DNA from: Psychroserpens ponticola
GTDB lineage: Bacteria > Bacteroidota > Bacteroidia > Flavobacteriales > Flavobacteriaceae
Direction of reading: 5' to 3'
Length of the DNA stretch: 64,000 nt
NCBI RefSeq assembly: GCF_023556315.2
Contig: NZ_CP116221.1
Location: 1,871,001-1,935,000 of the forward strand
Part shown: positions 51,444 to 60,043 of the stretch, in pieces
How the letters are laid out: every line of letters starts with the position of its first letter
Numbering within the stretch: position 1 is the first letter of the stretch
The notes under the pieces: model-generated
Database searches by the model: none
The model's input: only the letters and a program-made list of their open reading frames with translations
What the model was told of the DNA's origin: nothing
Made by a program: the position numbers and the translations under genes

Positions 51444-51911
51444 ATGAACGAAAGAATTGAAAAAACGACTAAAAAACTTGTGATTAAGAATTGGGAATCC
51501 AGTAAAAAGTTTTGGATGACTGAAAATGAATTTACTGGAATTGTAGTTGGAAAAGATGCGACAAATTCGGAATACGTAATTACAGATGGAGTTATTGAAC
51601 CTAATGGATTCATTCCTAACCATTATCATAAATGGGAAGACCAAACATTCCATATCATAAAAGGAAAACTTGAAATCGTTGTCGGAAATGAAAAAATGAC
51701 TATTGATTCTGGAGATACTATTCATTGCCCAAGAGGAATTGCTCATTATATGAAAAATGTCGGAAATGAAAACGCGAAAGTGATTAGTTACATCTTTCCT
51801 GGAAATTGGGCTGAAGATTTTTTTACAGAAACAAGTCGACAAGTAAAAGAAGGAAAACCTAATTTGAAATTAATAGAGGAAAAATTTGGAGTTGTTTACT
51901 TGAAAGAATAA
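51444..51911 (+). CDS. Single-domain cupin protein
   Basis: 155 residues. Cupin motif 1: PNHYHKWEDQTFHIIKGKLE (His60, His62, Glu ~65); motif 2 around DTIHCPRGIAHYMKN with the metal-binding His. A small metal-binding beta-barrel; enzymatic or sensing role unknown. The start-end match is GTTGTGTGT against CCACACAAC, two mismatches at the outer edge, weaker than most cassettes. Confidence 0.85.
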   Translation: MNERIEKTTKKLVIKNWESSKKFWMTENEFTGIVVGKDATNSEYVITDGVIEPNGFIPNHYHKWEDQTFHIIKGKLEIVVGNEKMTIDSGDTIHCPRGIAHYMKNVGNENAKVISYIFPGNWAEDFFTETSRQVKEGKPNLKLIEEKFGVVYLKE

Positions 51912-51915
51912 CGCC

Positions 51916-52049
51916 ACACAACAACGTGTATAACCAATTGCTTGGTTTGTGTGTACTCGGAAATTCCTATCGGAATTTCCTACTGGTTCGGTTTCTTTTG
52001 CTAACTTAGTCCTAGCCAACGCAACTAGCCATACACAAACACGTTGCAA
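51916..52049 (+). repeat. attC-like site 63 (type 1)
   Basis: R'' ACACAAC, R' GTTGCAA. Confidence 0.9.
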
Positions 52050-52323
52050 CCAATTGCTCCAAATCCTAACTCCTATTTAAATTAAGTCAATAAATTTTAA
52101 TTTTAGATCTATTGCTCACTCAAACTCTTGAAGGAGAAGCTTACTCAAACTCTATACAAAAAAAAGAAAAGGTTTCTTACTCTAACGGATTTTGAGCTTG
52201 TTTGCGGAACGTTCTACTCAAACGGCTAATTCTGCTTACTCGAACTCGCTAAATGTGATTACTCCTGCTTCAACGCTCTAAGTAAAACGTGCTTACTCTG
52301 CTCTGTCGCAAAAGTGATGCAAC
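52043..52323 (+). other. ORF-less cassette NC-E
   Basis: 281 bases, no ORF. 5' end CAATTGCTCCAAATCC and 3' end CTGTCGCAAAAG resemble NC-B/D. Contains several ACTCAAAC/TTACTC words. A short member of the ORF-less superfamily, single copy here. Confidence 0.75.
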
Positions 52324-52449
52324 AACGTGTATAATTAATTACTGCGGAATTTCCCAAACGGAAATTCACAATAATTAATTAACTTAGCTGCTAATCGGAA
52401 AATGACTTACGCCATTTTCCGTAACTAATCATACACAAAACTGTTACCC
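52317..52449 (+). repeat. attC-like site 64 (type 5)
   Basis: R'' ATGCAAC, R' GTTACCC; right spacer ends ACT instead of ACC. Confidence 0.9.
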
Positions 52450-52524
52450 AACATTAACAGCAGAATCCGATTAATTCCTCAAGCTAACGAGTAAAATTCA
52501 ATCAAGATATTAGCAAAAAATTAT

Positions 52525-52532
52525 TAGATTTG
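52525..52532 (+). promoter_or_regulatory. Putative -7 box of two-gene cassette
   Basis: TAGATTTG is an exact TAnnTTTG match, 80 bases before the ATG at 52612. No TTTG found at the expected -33 position. Confidence 0.45.
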
Positions 52533-52611
52533 TAAAAAATTTCAATTAACTGAATGTCAACAAGATAATTTGACGCTAGTTGGGATTAACCACTCAAACC
52601 TGAAAAACTAT

Positions 52612-53508
52612 ATGACACAAAAAAACTTAAGCGTTAATTACTTTAAGATTATTCCAATAATCAATGAAGCGGAATATGTTAACGCTCAAAATAAGATAAC
52701 TAAAGCGTTTGAACTTCCAGAAGATAGAGAATACGAAAATGTATATCAAACACACGGAGAAGTTGGTTTATTTGGTAAAAGAAAATACAAAAACGATTAT
52801 ATATTTGGAACATTTGCGTTTACTCAAACAGAAAATATACCACCAAAACAGAATAAAACCTCAAAAGCTACTGAAAATCTAAATTTAGACGATGACGATG
52901 GTTTAGGCTATCAAACATCATTTATTTTTGACAAACAAACGAATATTATAGCTGTTGTAAGCAGAAGACCTGGAGTAAACGTCACATCGATTGAAAACTT
53001 TATAAGATTGAACTTTGATTTACCTGTTTTTAGATTTGAGAGAATTGCTTACAAATCATCCTTAGATAATTTTTTAAGAACAACTAGTTATAGAAAATTA
53101 AAAGTAAAAATTGCAAATCCGACTGAAATCACACCTTTGTTAGATAATAAAGGTTTAGCTGTAACAGAATTCTCAAAGCTAATAAAGGAATTTGGAGCAA
53201 ATAAAATTTCATTTGAAGTTACAACATCAGCAAAGGAAAGTCTTCCAATAAATCCAGTACGAAATATGGTTAATAATCTTCTTCGTGTTACGACTGGTAA
53301 TATTCAAACTATGGAAGTTGTAGGAAATGATGAAGATGTTGAGGAAAAAGTGTTTAACTTTATCTCAAATAGAATATCGGATTCAATTACAGTCGAAATA
53401 ACAAGACACGGAGAATTTAGAACAAAAGAAGTTTATCAACAATTGGAATTAAAATTTCAATTACATTTAGTGTTTTTTAGAGAAATTTATAAAAATAGAA
53501 TTGAATAA
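52612..53508 (+). CDS. Unknown soluble protein, first gene of a possible defence pair
   Basis: 298 residues from ATG 52612; TTG at 52570 would add 14. Begins MTQKNLSVNYFKIIPI. The middle holds an acidic turn (ENLNLDDDDGLGYQTSFIF), later RRPGVNVTSIENFIRLNFDL. I do not recognise it with confidence; the opening NYFKI pattern and length recall DUF6731-type proteins. It overlaps the downstream four-helix membrane gene by 8 bases. A soluble sensor next to a small membrane effector is a common abortive-infection layout; that role is inference. Confidence 0.65.
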   Translation: MTQKNLSVNYFKIIPIINEAEYVNAQNKITKAFELPEDREYENVYQTHGEVGLFGKRKYKNDYIFGTFAFTQTENIPPKQNKTSKATENLNLDDDDGLGYQTSFIFDKQTNIIAVVSRRPGVNVTSIENFIRLNFDLPVFRFERIAYKSSLDNFLRTTSYRKLKVKIANPTEITPLLDNKGLAVTEFSKLIKEFGANKISFEVTTSAKESLPINPVRNMVNNLLRVTTGNIQTMEVVGNDEDVEEKVFNFISNRISDSITVEITRHGEFRTKEVYQQLELKFQLHLVFFREIYKNRIE

Positions 53509-53938
53509 AATAGCTACATATTATCCATATCCTGTGAGTTTCATTATTGTACTTGCTATTTACTTATTAGATAATGATATTGTAAATTCGATCAACTTTG
53601 CAGAACTTTTAAATTCTACAATGGTAGTTTTTAGTGTTTTATTTGGTTTTCTATTAACCGTTTCAACACTTTTATACACAATAGACACGAAAATAATGAG
53701 AGACTTAAGAAAAACAAGTGGTTATCTTTCTTTGGTGCATTATTTGAAAGTAGCAATTTATGCCAGTTTGTTAATTGCTATAATTTCTTTGTGTGTGCCT
53801 CTTTTCAAAAACTCAATGAATTTAAGATTACAGACTGAATTAATCTTTTATGGAAAATATCTATTTCTATTTCTGATTTTTTTAAGCTTAATTCTTTCAA
53901 TAAGATTTATTCACGTTTTTATAAATACAGTTGAATAA
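53501..53938 (+). CDS. Four-helix membrane protein, possible effector
   Basis: 145 residues from a TTG that overlaps the end of the upstream gene. Four hydrophobic segments: YPVSFIIVLAIYLLD, MVVFSVLFGFLLTVSTLLYT, VAIYASLLIAIISLCVPLF and GKYLFLFLIFLSLILSIRF. No enzymatic motif. Translational coupling and cassette sharing imply joint function with 52612; a membrane-perturbing effector is possible but unproven. Confidence 0.7.
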   Translation: MNKIATYYPYPVSFIIVLAIYLLDNDIVNSINFAELLNSTMVVFSVLFGFLLTVSTLLYTIDTKIMRDLRKTSGYLSLVHYLKVAIYASLLIAIISLCVPLFKNSMNLRLQTELIFYGKYLFLFLIFLSLILSIRFIHVFINTVE

Positions 53939-53954
53939 ATAAAAAAATAACGTT

Positions 53955-54087
53955 GGGTAACAACGTGTATAACCAATTGCTTGGTCTGTGTGTACTCGGA
54001 AAATCCTATCGGATTTTCCTACTGGTTCGTTTCTTTTTGCTAACTTAGTTCTCGCCAACGCAACTAGCCATACACAACACGTTAGGC
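53955..54087 (+). repeat. attC-like site 65 (type 1)
   Basis: R'' GGGTAAC, R' GTTAGGC; right spacer is 5 bases (AACAC). Confidence 0.9.
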
Positions 54088-54098
54088 AACATTTGGGA

Positions 54099-54629
54099 AT
54101 GACAGAAAACAAACAGAAATCCGACAGACAATATGCTGCTAATATGGCAAGAAAATATTTTAGCGGACAAATTTCTAAAAATCAAGTTTTAGATAGTTTT
54201 CCTAATTATGAAAATGACATTAAATTAAGACTTCTTCACAAGCGAATTATTGAAAAACCAAAAAAAGTTTTTCTATTTGGAGTTTCTAATAAGAAATATA
54301 AAAAATTCATTTTTGAAACCTATGAGATTATCGAAGATTTAGAAACCGATAAATTGAGATTCAAAACTATGAAGATCTTACTCAAGCAATTATGGTTACA
54401 ATCAAACGAATTTACTGAACCAATTAAGAATATGGGGTTTCAAATTTTTGAAGTTTCTAAAATGACATATAATACTAATTTAGAAGTAACGAGATATTTG
54501 AATTTACTTGTTGAGAAAAATTATATTAAAAAAGTGTCTGACGATCCATTGCTTTATGAATTCACAGAAAGCGGAATGAAGATAAAAACGGATTCGGAAA
54601 TTGAAAAAGTTATTGAAAACGTTGCCTAA
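54099..54629 (+). CDS. Unknown protein with C-terminal winged-helix-like region
   Basis: 176 residues from ATG 54099; the frame continues upstream through the attC site only because it lacks stops. Basic N-terminal half (SDRQYAANMARKYFSGQISK; KKVFLFGVSNKKYKKFIF). The last 50 residues (TRYLNLLVEKNYIKKVSDDP) look like a winged helix. No family named. Stop TAA is in R'' (GCCTAAC); termini GTTAGGCAAC / GTTGCCTAAC are perfect complements. Confidence 0.65.
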   Translation: MTENKQKSDRQYAANMARKYFSGQISKNQVLDSFPNYENDIKLRLLHKRIIEKPKKVFLFGVSNKKYKKFIFETYEIIEDLETDKLRFKTMKILLKQLWLQSNEFTEPIKNMGFQIFEVSKMTYNTNLEVTRYLNLLVEKNYIKKVSDDPLLYEFTESGMKIKTDSEIEKVIENVA

Positions 54630-54757
54630 CAACGTGTATAACCAATTGCTTGGTTTGTGTGTACTCGGAAATTCCTATCGGAATTTCCTATTGGTTCGGT
54701 TTCTTTTGTTAACTTAGTTCTCGCCAACGCAACTAGCCATACACAAACACGTTAAAT
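54624..54757 (+). repeat. attC-like site 66 (type 1)
   Basis: R'' GCCTAAC, R' GTTAAAT. Confidence 0.9.
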
Positions 54758-55126
54758 GCAATTGCTCCGAAATTTGTCTTCTTTAGGTAAATTCCACTAA
54801 AATTTATACTTAGTTTTTCTCAAATAAATCACACTCACTAAACCTACAAGGTCTAATTTAAAAACATACATGAAAGGTTTTTCTTTTTGGAGATACTTAA
54901 GTCTTAAAATGGAACATTCAGAGTTTTTCACTCAAACGTCTAATCTAAATCTTATAGTTTTTTCGTGCTTACTCCTTCCCTAACACTAATATAAAAATTA
55001 TACTCACTCTAATCTGAGTTTAGATAGATTTTGCTAATAATGGCAATTAGCAAGTGATTTAATAATTTGAACTCGTTGCCTGCCAACTTTATGTGCTTTG
55101 CTTTGTGTGTCGCAACAGCACATAAC
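54751..55126 (+). other. ORF-less cassette NC-F
   Basis: 376 bases, no ORF. 5' end GCAATTGCTCCGAAATT resembles NC-B/E; 3' end TGTGTCGCAACAG. ACTCACT and ACTCAAAC words recur. Start GTTAAATGC and end GCACATAAC pair with two mismatches. Confidence 0.75.
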
Positions 55127-55253
55127 AACGTGTATAACCAATTGCTTTGTTTGTGCATACTCGGAAATTCCTAACGGAATTTCCTATTGGTTCGTTTTCT
55201 TTTGTTAACTTAGTTCTTGCCAACGCAACAAGCCATACACAAAACCGTTGTAC
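55120..55253 (+). repeat. attC-like site 67 (type 1)
   Basis: R'' ACATAAC, R' GTTGTAC. Confidence 0.9.
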
Positions 55254-55268
55254 GTAATATCCCAAACT

Positions 55269-55820
55269 ATGTGGAAATTGAAAAAACTCTTCAATAAAAA
55301 ACCAAATAAAGAAGTTGAATTCTCTACTAATTTAGATATTGATGAGTTGAAAAATATGGAGTTTTTAACTAACGAAGATTGGGAGAATATCAAAAACCAA
55401 AGTTACGATTATGAGTTTGATTGGTTCGGAATTGATAAACTGGGACAAATTGCAATGTTTTCATCGTTTAACAGAGGTTTTAGACCTAAATGTGTCACTA
55501 AATCTTTAGAATTATATAAAGAGCTCGAAGAAATCCTTGAGAGTTTAGCAAGAACAACAAATGCTATAAAAATCACGAAAGAGAATTCTCGTTTGGATGA
55601 TTGGATTGAATATAGTGAGAAAGGATTATTTTCTCACGATTTACAAGACGTACATAGAACAACTGAAAAAAAACAATTTGATATTTTATTTAAACCTGAA
55701 AAACCATTAACTATTAATGAACTGAATCTTGAAAAATTTAGCAATATAATTCCAAAATTTGATTTTGAATTTGGAACAGATTTATCATTCGGAAAAATGG
55801 AAAATGGTTTAATAAACTAA
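55269..55820 (+). CDS. Unknown soluble protein, SUKH/immunity-like pattern
   Basis: 183 residues from ATG 55269 (TTG at 55248 is part of R'). FLTNEDWENIKNQSYDYEFD leads into WFGIDKLGQIAMFSSFNRGF, a sequence typical of small bacterial immunity proteins (an aromatic strand with G-x-I-A followed by FSS). No firm family call. Cassette GTTGTACGTA ... TACGTACAAC. Confidence 0.65.
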   Translation: MWKLKKLFNKKPNKEVEFSTNLDIDELKNMEFLTNEDWENIKNQSYDYEFDWFGIDKLGQIAMFSSFNRGFRPKCVTKSLELYKELEEILESLARTTNAIKITKENSRLDDWIEYSEKGLFSHDLQDVHRTTEKKQFDILFKPEKPLTINELNLEKFSNIIPKFDFEFGTDLSFGKMENGLIN

Positions 55821-55829
55821 AAATACTAC

Positions 55830-55961
55830 GTACAACAACGTGTATAACCAATTGCTTGGTTCTAGCCTGCTTGGAAATTCCTTCGGAATTTCCTCTGGTT
55901 CGTTTTCTTTTGTTAACTTAGTTCTCGCCAAAGCAACTAGCCATACACAAACACGTTGTGG
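55830..55961 (+). repeat. attC-like site 68 (type 1)
   Basis: R'' GTACAAC, R' GTTGTGG; right arm GCCAAAGCAACTAGCC (one substitution). Confidence 0.9.
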
Positions 55962-55980
55962 TGCATTTAAGACGAACATT

Positions 55981-56505
55981 GTGAACAAAATTTTAATCCT
56001 ACTTATTCCAATCTTTCTGATAAATTGTAACGGAATCAAAACGAATATAATGACTGAATCTAAAAGCAAATTTGATACTAATAAATTAACTGAATTTGCA
56101 ATAGCTAAAATTACCAAGTTTGCGAAAGAACATCAAGAAGAAACATTTTACGGATTCTCTATAGACACAAACCTATTGTGCTTGAATTCAGAAGAAGAAT
56201 TTCAAAAGTCTCTAAAGTATTATAGAGAAAAATTTGGTGGATATGATACGGACGAACTTATTGCGGACTTGAAAGAAAATACTGGAGATTGGGAATATCA
56301 AGGTTTTGCGGAATTTGACGAAAATTCAGGGTTTGATATGGAGGAATATAATGAACATTATCACGAAGATGAAGATTATCAGCTGACTTCGGATTATGCA
56401 AAATCAATGGAAAAAGTTGTAGAAAATTTAAAAGAAAGTGGAGTTTTTGACTTACTTAAAAAAACAAATGATTTTTATATAAATCGAGTTGAACACAATT
56501 ATTAA
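55981..56505 (+). CDS. DUF4303-like lipoprotein
   Basis: 174 residues from GTG 55981. Lipobox-like IFLINCNGI. The mature part has the DUF4303 pattern: AIAKITKFAKEHQEETFYGF, SIDTNLLCLNSEEEFQKSL, ENTGDWEYQGFAEFDENSGF. DUF4303 proteins are often putative immunity proteins; a lipoprotein form is unusual. The C-terminus is acidic and helical. Cassette GTTGTGGTG ... CACCACAAC. Confidence 0.7.
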   Translation: MNKILILLIPIFLINCNGIKTNIMTESKSKFDTNKLTEFAIAKITKFAKEHQEETFYGFSIDTNLLCLNSEEEFQKSLKYYREKFGGYDTDELIADLKENTGDWEYQGFAEFDENSGFDMEEYNEHYHEDEDYQLTSDYAKSMEKVVENLKESGVFDLLKKTNDFYINRVEHNY

Positions 56506-56522
56506 CCGAATTAAAAACGACA

Positions 56523-56657
56523 CCACAACAACGTGTATAATTAATTGCTTTGGTCGTCGCTTATTTGGAAAATTCCTTCGGAATTTTCTCGCGTTCGTTT
56601 TTGTTTACTAAATTAGTTGCTGAAACACGCAACTAACCATACACAAACACGTTGTGC
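56523..56657 (+). repeat. attC-like site 69 (type 2)
   Basis: R'' CCACAAC, R' GTTGTGC. Confidence 0.9.
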
Positions 56658-56683
56658 TTCATTAAAAACACACCTACGAAAGA

Positions 56684-57445
56684 ATGTGGTTTAAAAGAAA
56701 AAAGAACATAGATTTATTTAATCATCCTCTTGTTTCGAAAATGGATGAAAGGATAACTGGACTTATAAAAGTTGATTTGATTACTTCTGACCAAGAAATA
56801 CTCAAACAACTTTCTGATGACGAAATAAAACAGAGCGGAATAAATTCTAAATCCATATTATCTGTATTTGAAAAATTTAATGAAGACTTGATAAAGTTTA
56901 TTTGTTACAGTTATCATCAGGAAAAAAAGCACGAGAAAAACAATTCTCAATCAATGGAGGAAACTTCTGAAACTCTAGGATTGAGTAAAGGGTTTAGTAT
57001 AACTTATGCTATTTATTTTCATTTCTTGATAAATGACAAAACTGGACTATCAAAATATTTATCAAAAAGGAAAATTCCCCAATTCGATAAATTTAGTAAA
57101 CGTCTTGAATTATATTTTTCTCAATCTAAAGGAGTCTCACTATCTGACTCATATATTCAATATGCAGGTGGTTACAATAAAGAAGATGTAAATGCTAATG
57201 ACATTACAAAGGCTCTAGAGGATATTAAAAAAATGGACGAGGAACACGGAGCTTTTTGGATTTCTATGCTAAATGAGAATGATTTAGAAATGATAATAGA
57301 AGTTAATAAGGATTTAAATTTATCATTAATCTTCGGCGAAGAAGAGTTTCGTTATCAATCACAAGGTTTTGAAGAAACAAAATCGATTTTGGAATTACAT
57401 ATTAATAAAGAATTTGATAAAATAAAATCAATAATTAAAAAATAA
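56684..57445 (+). CDS. Unknown soluble protein, immunity-like C-terminus
   Basis: 253 residues. Helical N-terminal two thirds. The segment NANDITKALEDIKKMDEEHG followed by AFWISMLNENDLEMIIEVNK and a terminal strand LSLIFGEEEFR is a pattern I associate with small immunity-type proteins, but I cannot name the family. No signal or membrane segment. Single-gene cassette. Confidence 0.65.
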   Translation: MWFKRKKNIDLFNHPLVSKMDERITGLIKVDLITSDQEILKQLSDDEIKQSGINSKSILSVFEKFNEDLIKFICYSYHQEKKHEKNNSQSMEETSETLGLSKGFSITYAIYFHFLINDKTGLSKYLSKRKIPQFDKFSKRLELYFSQSKGVSLSDSYIQYAGGYNKEDVNANDITKALEDIKKMDEEHGAFWISMLNENDLEMIIEVNKDLNLSLIFGEEEFRYQSQGFEETKSILELHINKEFDKIKSIIKK

Positions 57446-57450
57446 CGAAA

Positions 57451-57582
57451 GCACAACACCGTGTATATTTAATTGCTAGGTCTAGCCTACTTACGAATAT
57501 TCCTGCGGAATATTCTATTCGTTTTTTATTTACTAAATTAGTTGCTTACACACGCAACTAAGCATACACAAAACCGTTAGCC
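57451..57582 (+). repeat. attC-like site 70 (type 4)
   Basis: R'' GCACAAC, R' GTTAGCC; left spacer ACC, arm TATTTAATTGC. Confidence 0.88.
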
Positions 57583-57602
57583 ACAAGCAAAAAAAACTCT
57601 AA

Positions 57603-58181
57603 TTGAAAAACAAAAAGGAATATTTAAAAGGGGAATCAGTTTTCCTAATTTCGCTTTTAGTAATCGGAATTACATCTTTAACGGTTTATCTCACTGGAGA
57701 AAATTATAATCGTACTATCACATCGAATTTATATTTATCACTTTCAATAATCGGAACTGCTCTTTTTCTATTTATGACTTATGGACTTTACAAAGGAATT
57801 GGGCTAACAGACAATTTTCCAAAATTTAGAAAATTTAAAAGAGGAAATATTATCGGAAATGCTTCTCCAACTTTTGATACACCTTCAGTAGATGTTGGTG
57901 ACGGAATTGGTGGTCTGATTGTATCAATATTACTTTGGATCGGAATGACATTTTTGATAATCATTTTACTATTATTATTAGAGGCTATATTTTGGTTTTC
58001 ACTTTTTATAATTTTAACAACACTTTATTGGGTGTTTTTCAGAGCTTTAAAATTTGTGTTCTCTAAATCGATAGAAACAAAAGGGAATTTAGGAATTTCA
58101 GCCGTTTATTCGCTGACTTATACAGCTTTATATTTAGGCTGGATTTATGGAATTGTTTATTTAACAGAAATATTACATTGA
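57603..58181 (+). CDS. Integral membrane protein of unknown function
   Basis: 192 residues from TTG. Hydrophobic segments: FLISLLVIGITSLTVYLTG, LYLSLSIIGTALFLFMTYGL, LIVSILLWIGMTFLIIILLL plus IFWFSLFIILTTLYWVFF, and SLTYTALYLGWIYGIVYL, so about five helices. No family recognised. Cassette GTTAGCCAC ... GTGGCTAAC. Confidence 0.7.
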   Translation: MKNKKEYLKGESVFLISLLVIGITSLTVYLTGENYNRTITSNLYLSLSIIGTALFLFMTYGLYKGIGLTDNFPKFRKFKRGNIIGNASPTFDTPSVDVGDGIGGLIVSILLWIGMTFLIIILLLLLEAIFWFSLFIILTTLYWVFFRALKFVFSKSIETKGNLGISAVYSLTYTALYLGWIYGIVYLTEILH

Positions 58182-58190
58182 ATAGCCAGT

Positions 58191-58324
58191 GGCTAACAAC
58201 GTGTATAACCAATTGCTTGGTTATCGCATACTCGGAAATTCCTAGCGGAATTTCCTACTGGTTCAGTTTCTTTTGCTAACTTAGTCCTAGCCAACGCAAC
58301 TAGCCATACACAAACACGTTGTGC
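58191..58324 (+). repeat. attC-like site 71 (type 1)
   Basis: R'' GGCTAAC, R' GTTGTGC. Confidence 0.9.
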
Positions 58325-58429
58325 ATAATACCGCGAACCGAAAAACATTTAACATTAATTAACTCAATAACAAATAATAAAAAGGTTTTTATATAGTTTA
58401 AAGTAAAATTTCTAAACCATCCAGATATT

Positions 58430-59377
58430 ATGAAAAACTTATTAGCAGTTTTATTAGTTACAATTTCTCTGAGTTCTTGTTCTTCCGATAATGAATTGTC
58501 AAATTTAAATATAACATCTTTAGACTTTACCGAAATTTTGACATTCCAAGTTGATACTTTGGAATTAGATTTGGCAAGTAGCTCAAGTGAAAACTCTTTT
58601 TTTATTACTTATTCAGCTGACAATGGATTAAATGAAAGTGTTTTGAAATATAATTTAACAACATTAACTCAAAACGATTTAACTCATCCCGATGTTGCAG
58701 AAAGTAGACAAATTGAAATAATCAATGGTTCAATTTATTCTGTTTCGTCAAATGATATTTATAAATATGATTTGAATTTAAATAACATAACTACTGTAGA
58801 TAATGGCTTTACCCAATTGAGATATCTAAGAACTACTTCATTCAATGATGAATTACTAATTTTTGCTGGAAATGACAAAATTATAAGTTATGATACTAGT
58901 TTAGATACATTTGATTTCGATGTTTCATCAATGCCGTATGGCTATAGAGATCAAAATGATGGAGAAATTTATAACAGTAAAATTCACATATTTGGAGGTA
59001 GAGAATGTGATTCGTTTGAAGATTTCATGAATCAACAATGTAATAGTTTCAACGAAATAAATATATACGACTTTGTAACTGACACTTGGACTCAAGAAAC
59101 AACACCTTATCAAATACATGAATCCTTTACTGATTTATACAATGATAAAATTATAGTTTCAGGAAATAAAAATTCAAACCAGACAAACTCATTTATCGCT
59201 GAATATGACACATTGACAAATTCTTTTTCTGATATCCTTTCTAATTTAGACATGTCAAATATTACAATAAGAGGAATAACAATTCTCAATAATGATGTTT
59301 ATTTAGCTTATGCAGACTTAATTACTCCTATGCCAAGTATTGTAACGATTAAAGTCGTTAAGGCATCTCTACTTTAA
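58430..59377 (+). CDS. Kelch-like beta-propeller lipoprotein
   Basis: 315 residues. Lipobox LSSCSSDN. Kelch-type blades: NGSIYSVSSNDIYKYDLNLN, LLIFAGNDKIISYDTSLDTF, SKIHIFGGRECDSFEDFMNQ and NEINIYDFVTDTWTQETTPY, with the GG...Y...W spacing. Surface-exposed ligand-binding propeller likely. Leader of about 105 bases with an AT-rich TATATAG segment but no TAnnTTTG. Confidence 0.78.
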   Translation: MKNLLAVLLVTISLSSCSSDNELSNLNITSLDFTEILTFQVDTLELDLASSSSENSFFITYSADNGLNESVLKYNLTTLTQNDLTHPDVAESRQIEIINGSIYSVSSNDIYKYDLNLNNITTVDNGFTQLRYLRTTSFNDELLIFAGNDKIISYDTSLDTFDFDVSSMPYGYRDQNDGEIYNSKIHIFGGRECDSFEDFMNQQCNSFNEINIYDFVTDTWTQETTPYQIHESFTDLYNDKIIVSGNKNSNQTNSFIAEYDTLTNSFSDILSNLDMSNITIRGITILNNDVYLAYADLITPMPSIVTIKVVKASLL

Positions 59378-59390
59378 TTAAAAGTACTAT

Positions 59391-59522
59391 GCACAACAAC
59401 GTGTATATTTAATTGTTGGGTTCTCGCCTACCCGGAAAATCCTACGGATTCTCCTCTGGTTCGTTTTCTTTTATTAATTTAGACCTAGCCAACACAACTA
59501 ACCATACACAAAATCGTTATAA
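59391..59522 (+). repeat. attC-like site 72 (type 1 variant)
   Basis: R'' GCACAAC, R' GTTATAA; left arm TATTTAATTGTTGG, right spacer AAAATC. Confidence 0.88.
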
Positions 59523-59893
59523 AAAATAGCTCGGAAAAAACTTCTATCCGAAACCAATCGTTAATTCTAAATGGATATTTATTGTTTTCCTCCTCTCCTT
59601 CTGATTTTTTCCGCTCTCAGATCTGATTGAATTATTGAGTAGATTCTGCTCACTCAACTTCGGATTTTAGCCTCTTTCGGAAAAATTAATAAAGCGGATT
59701 TTTACTCAATCGGGAATTAAATTTAAACGGATTTACTTACTCAAAAGCAAAATGCTACAAAGAGTTTTGAAAAAAAACACTTTTCGCTATTAAGCTGTAA
59801 AAGCAAAACTCGTTTAGCTTTTGTTCCTTTTATTAAATAACTTGACGGCAAAGCAATTCGCGTTTACTCAAATGTTTCGCTACATTTTATAAC
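59516..59893 (+). other. ORF-less cassette NC-G
   Basis: 378 bases, no ORF. 5' end AAAATAGCTCGGAAAAAAC and 3' end GTTTCGCTACATTTTATAAC fit the ORF-less superfamily. Words ACTCAAC, ACTCAAT and ACTCAAA recur. Confidence 0.75.
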
Positions 59894-60019
59894 AACGTGT
59901 ATAAAAAATTGCTAGATTAGTGCTTAAATAAAGGTGGTTGCTTTTTTACCAACTTCTGATTTTCCTTCGGAAAATCCTCGCTGATAAAACGCAACTTTCC
60001 ATACACAAGACCGTTACCT
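59887..60019 (+). repeat. attC-like site 73 (divergent)
   Basis: R'' TTATAAC, R' GTTACCT. Keeps AACGTGTATA ... CCATACACAAGACCGTT; interior differs (AAAAATTGC ... GCAACTTTCC; inner stem GATTTTCCTTCGGAAAATC). Confidence 0.85.
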
Positions 60020-60043
60020 ACAAGCTAACCAAACTATAGTGAA

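Noticed and set aside
51282-51842. 186-codon minus-strand ORF across an attC and the cupin gene
   Set aside because: Antisense of a clear cupin with intact motifs; includes the repeat.
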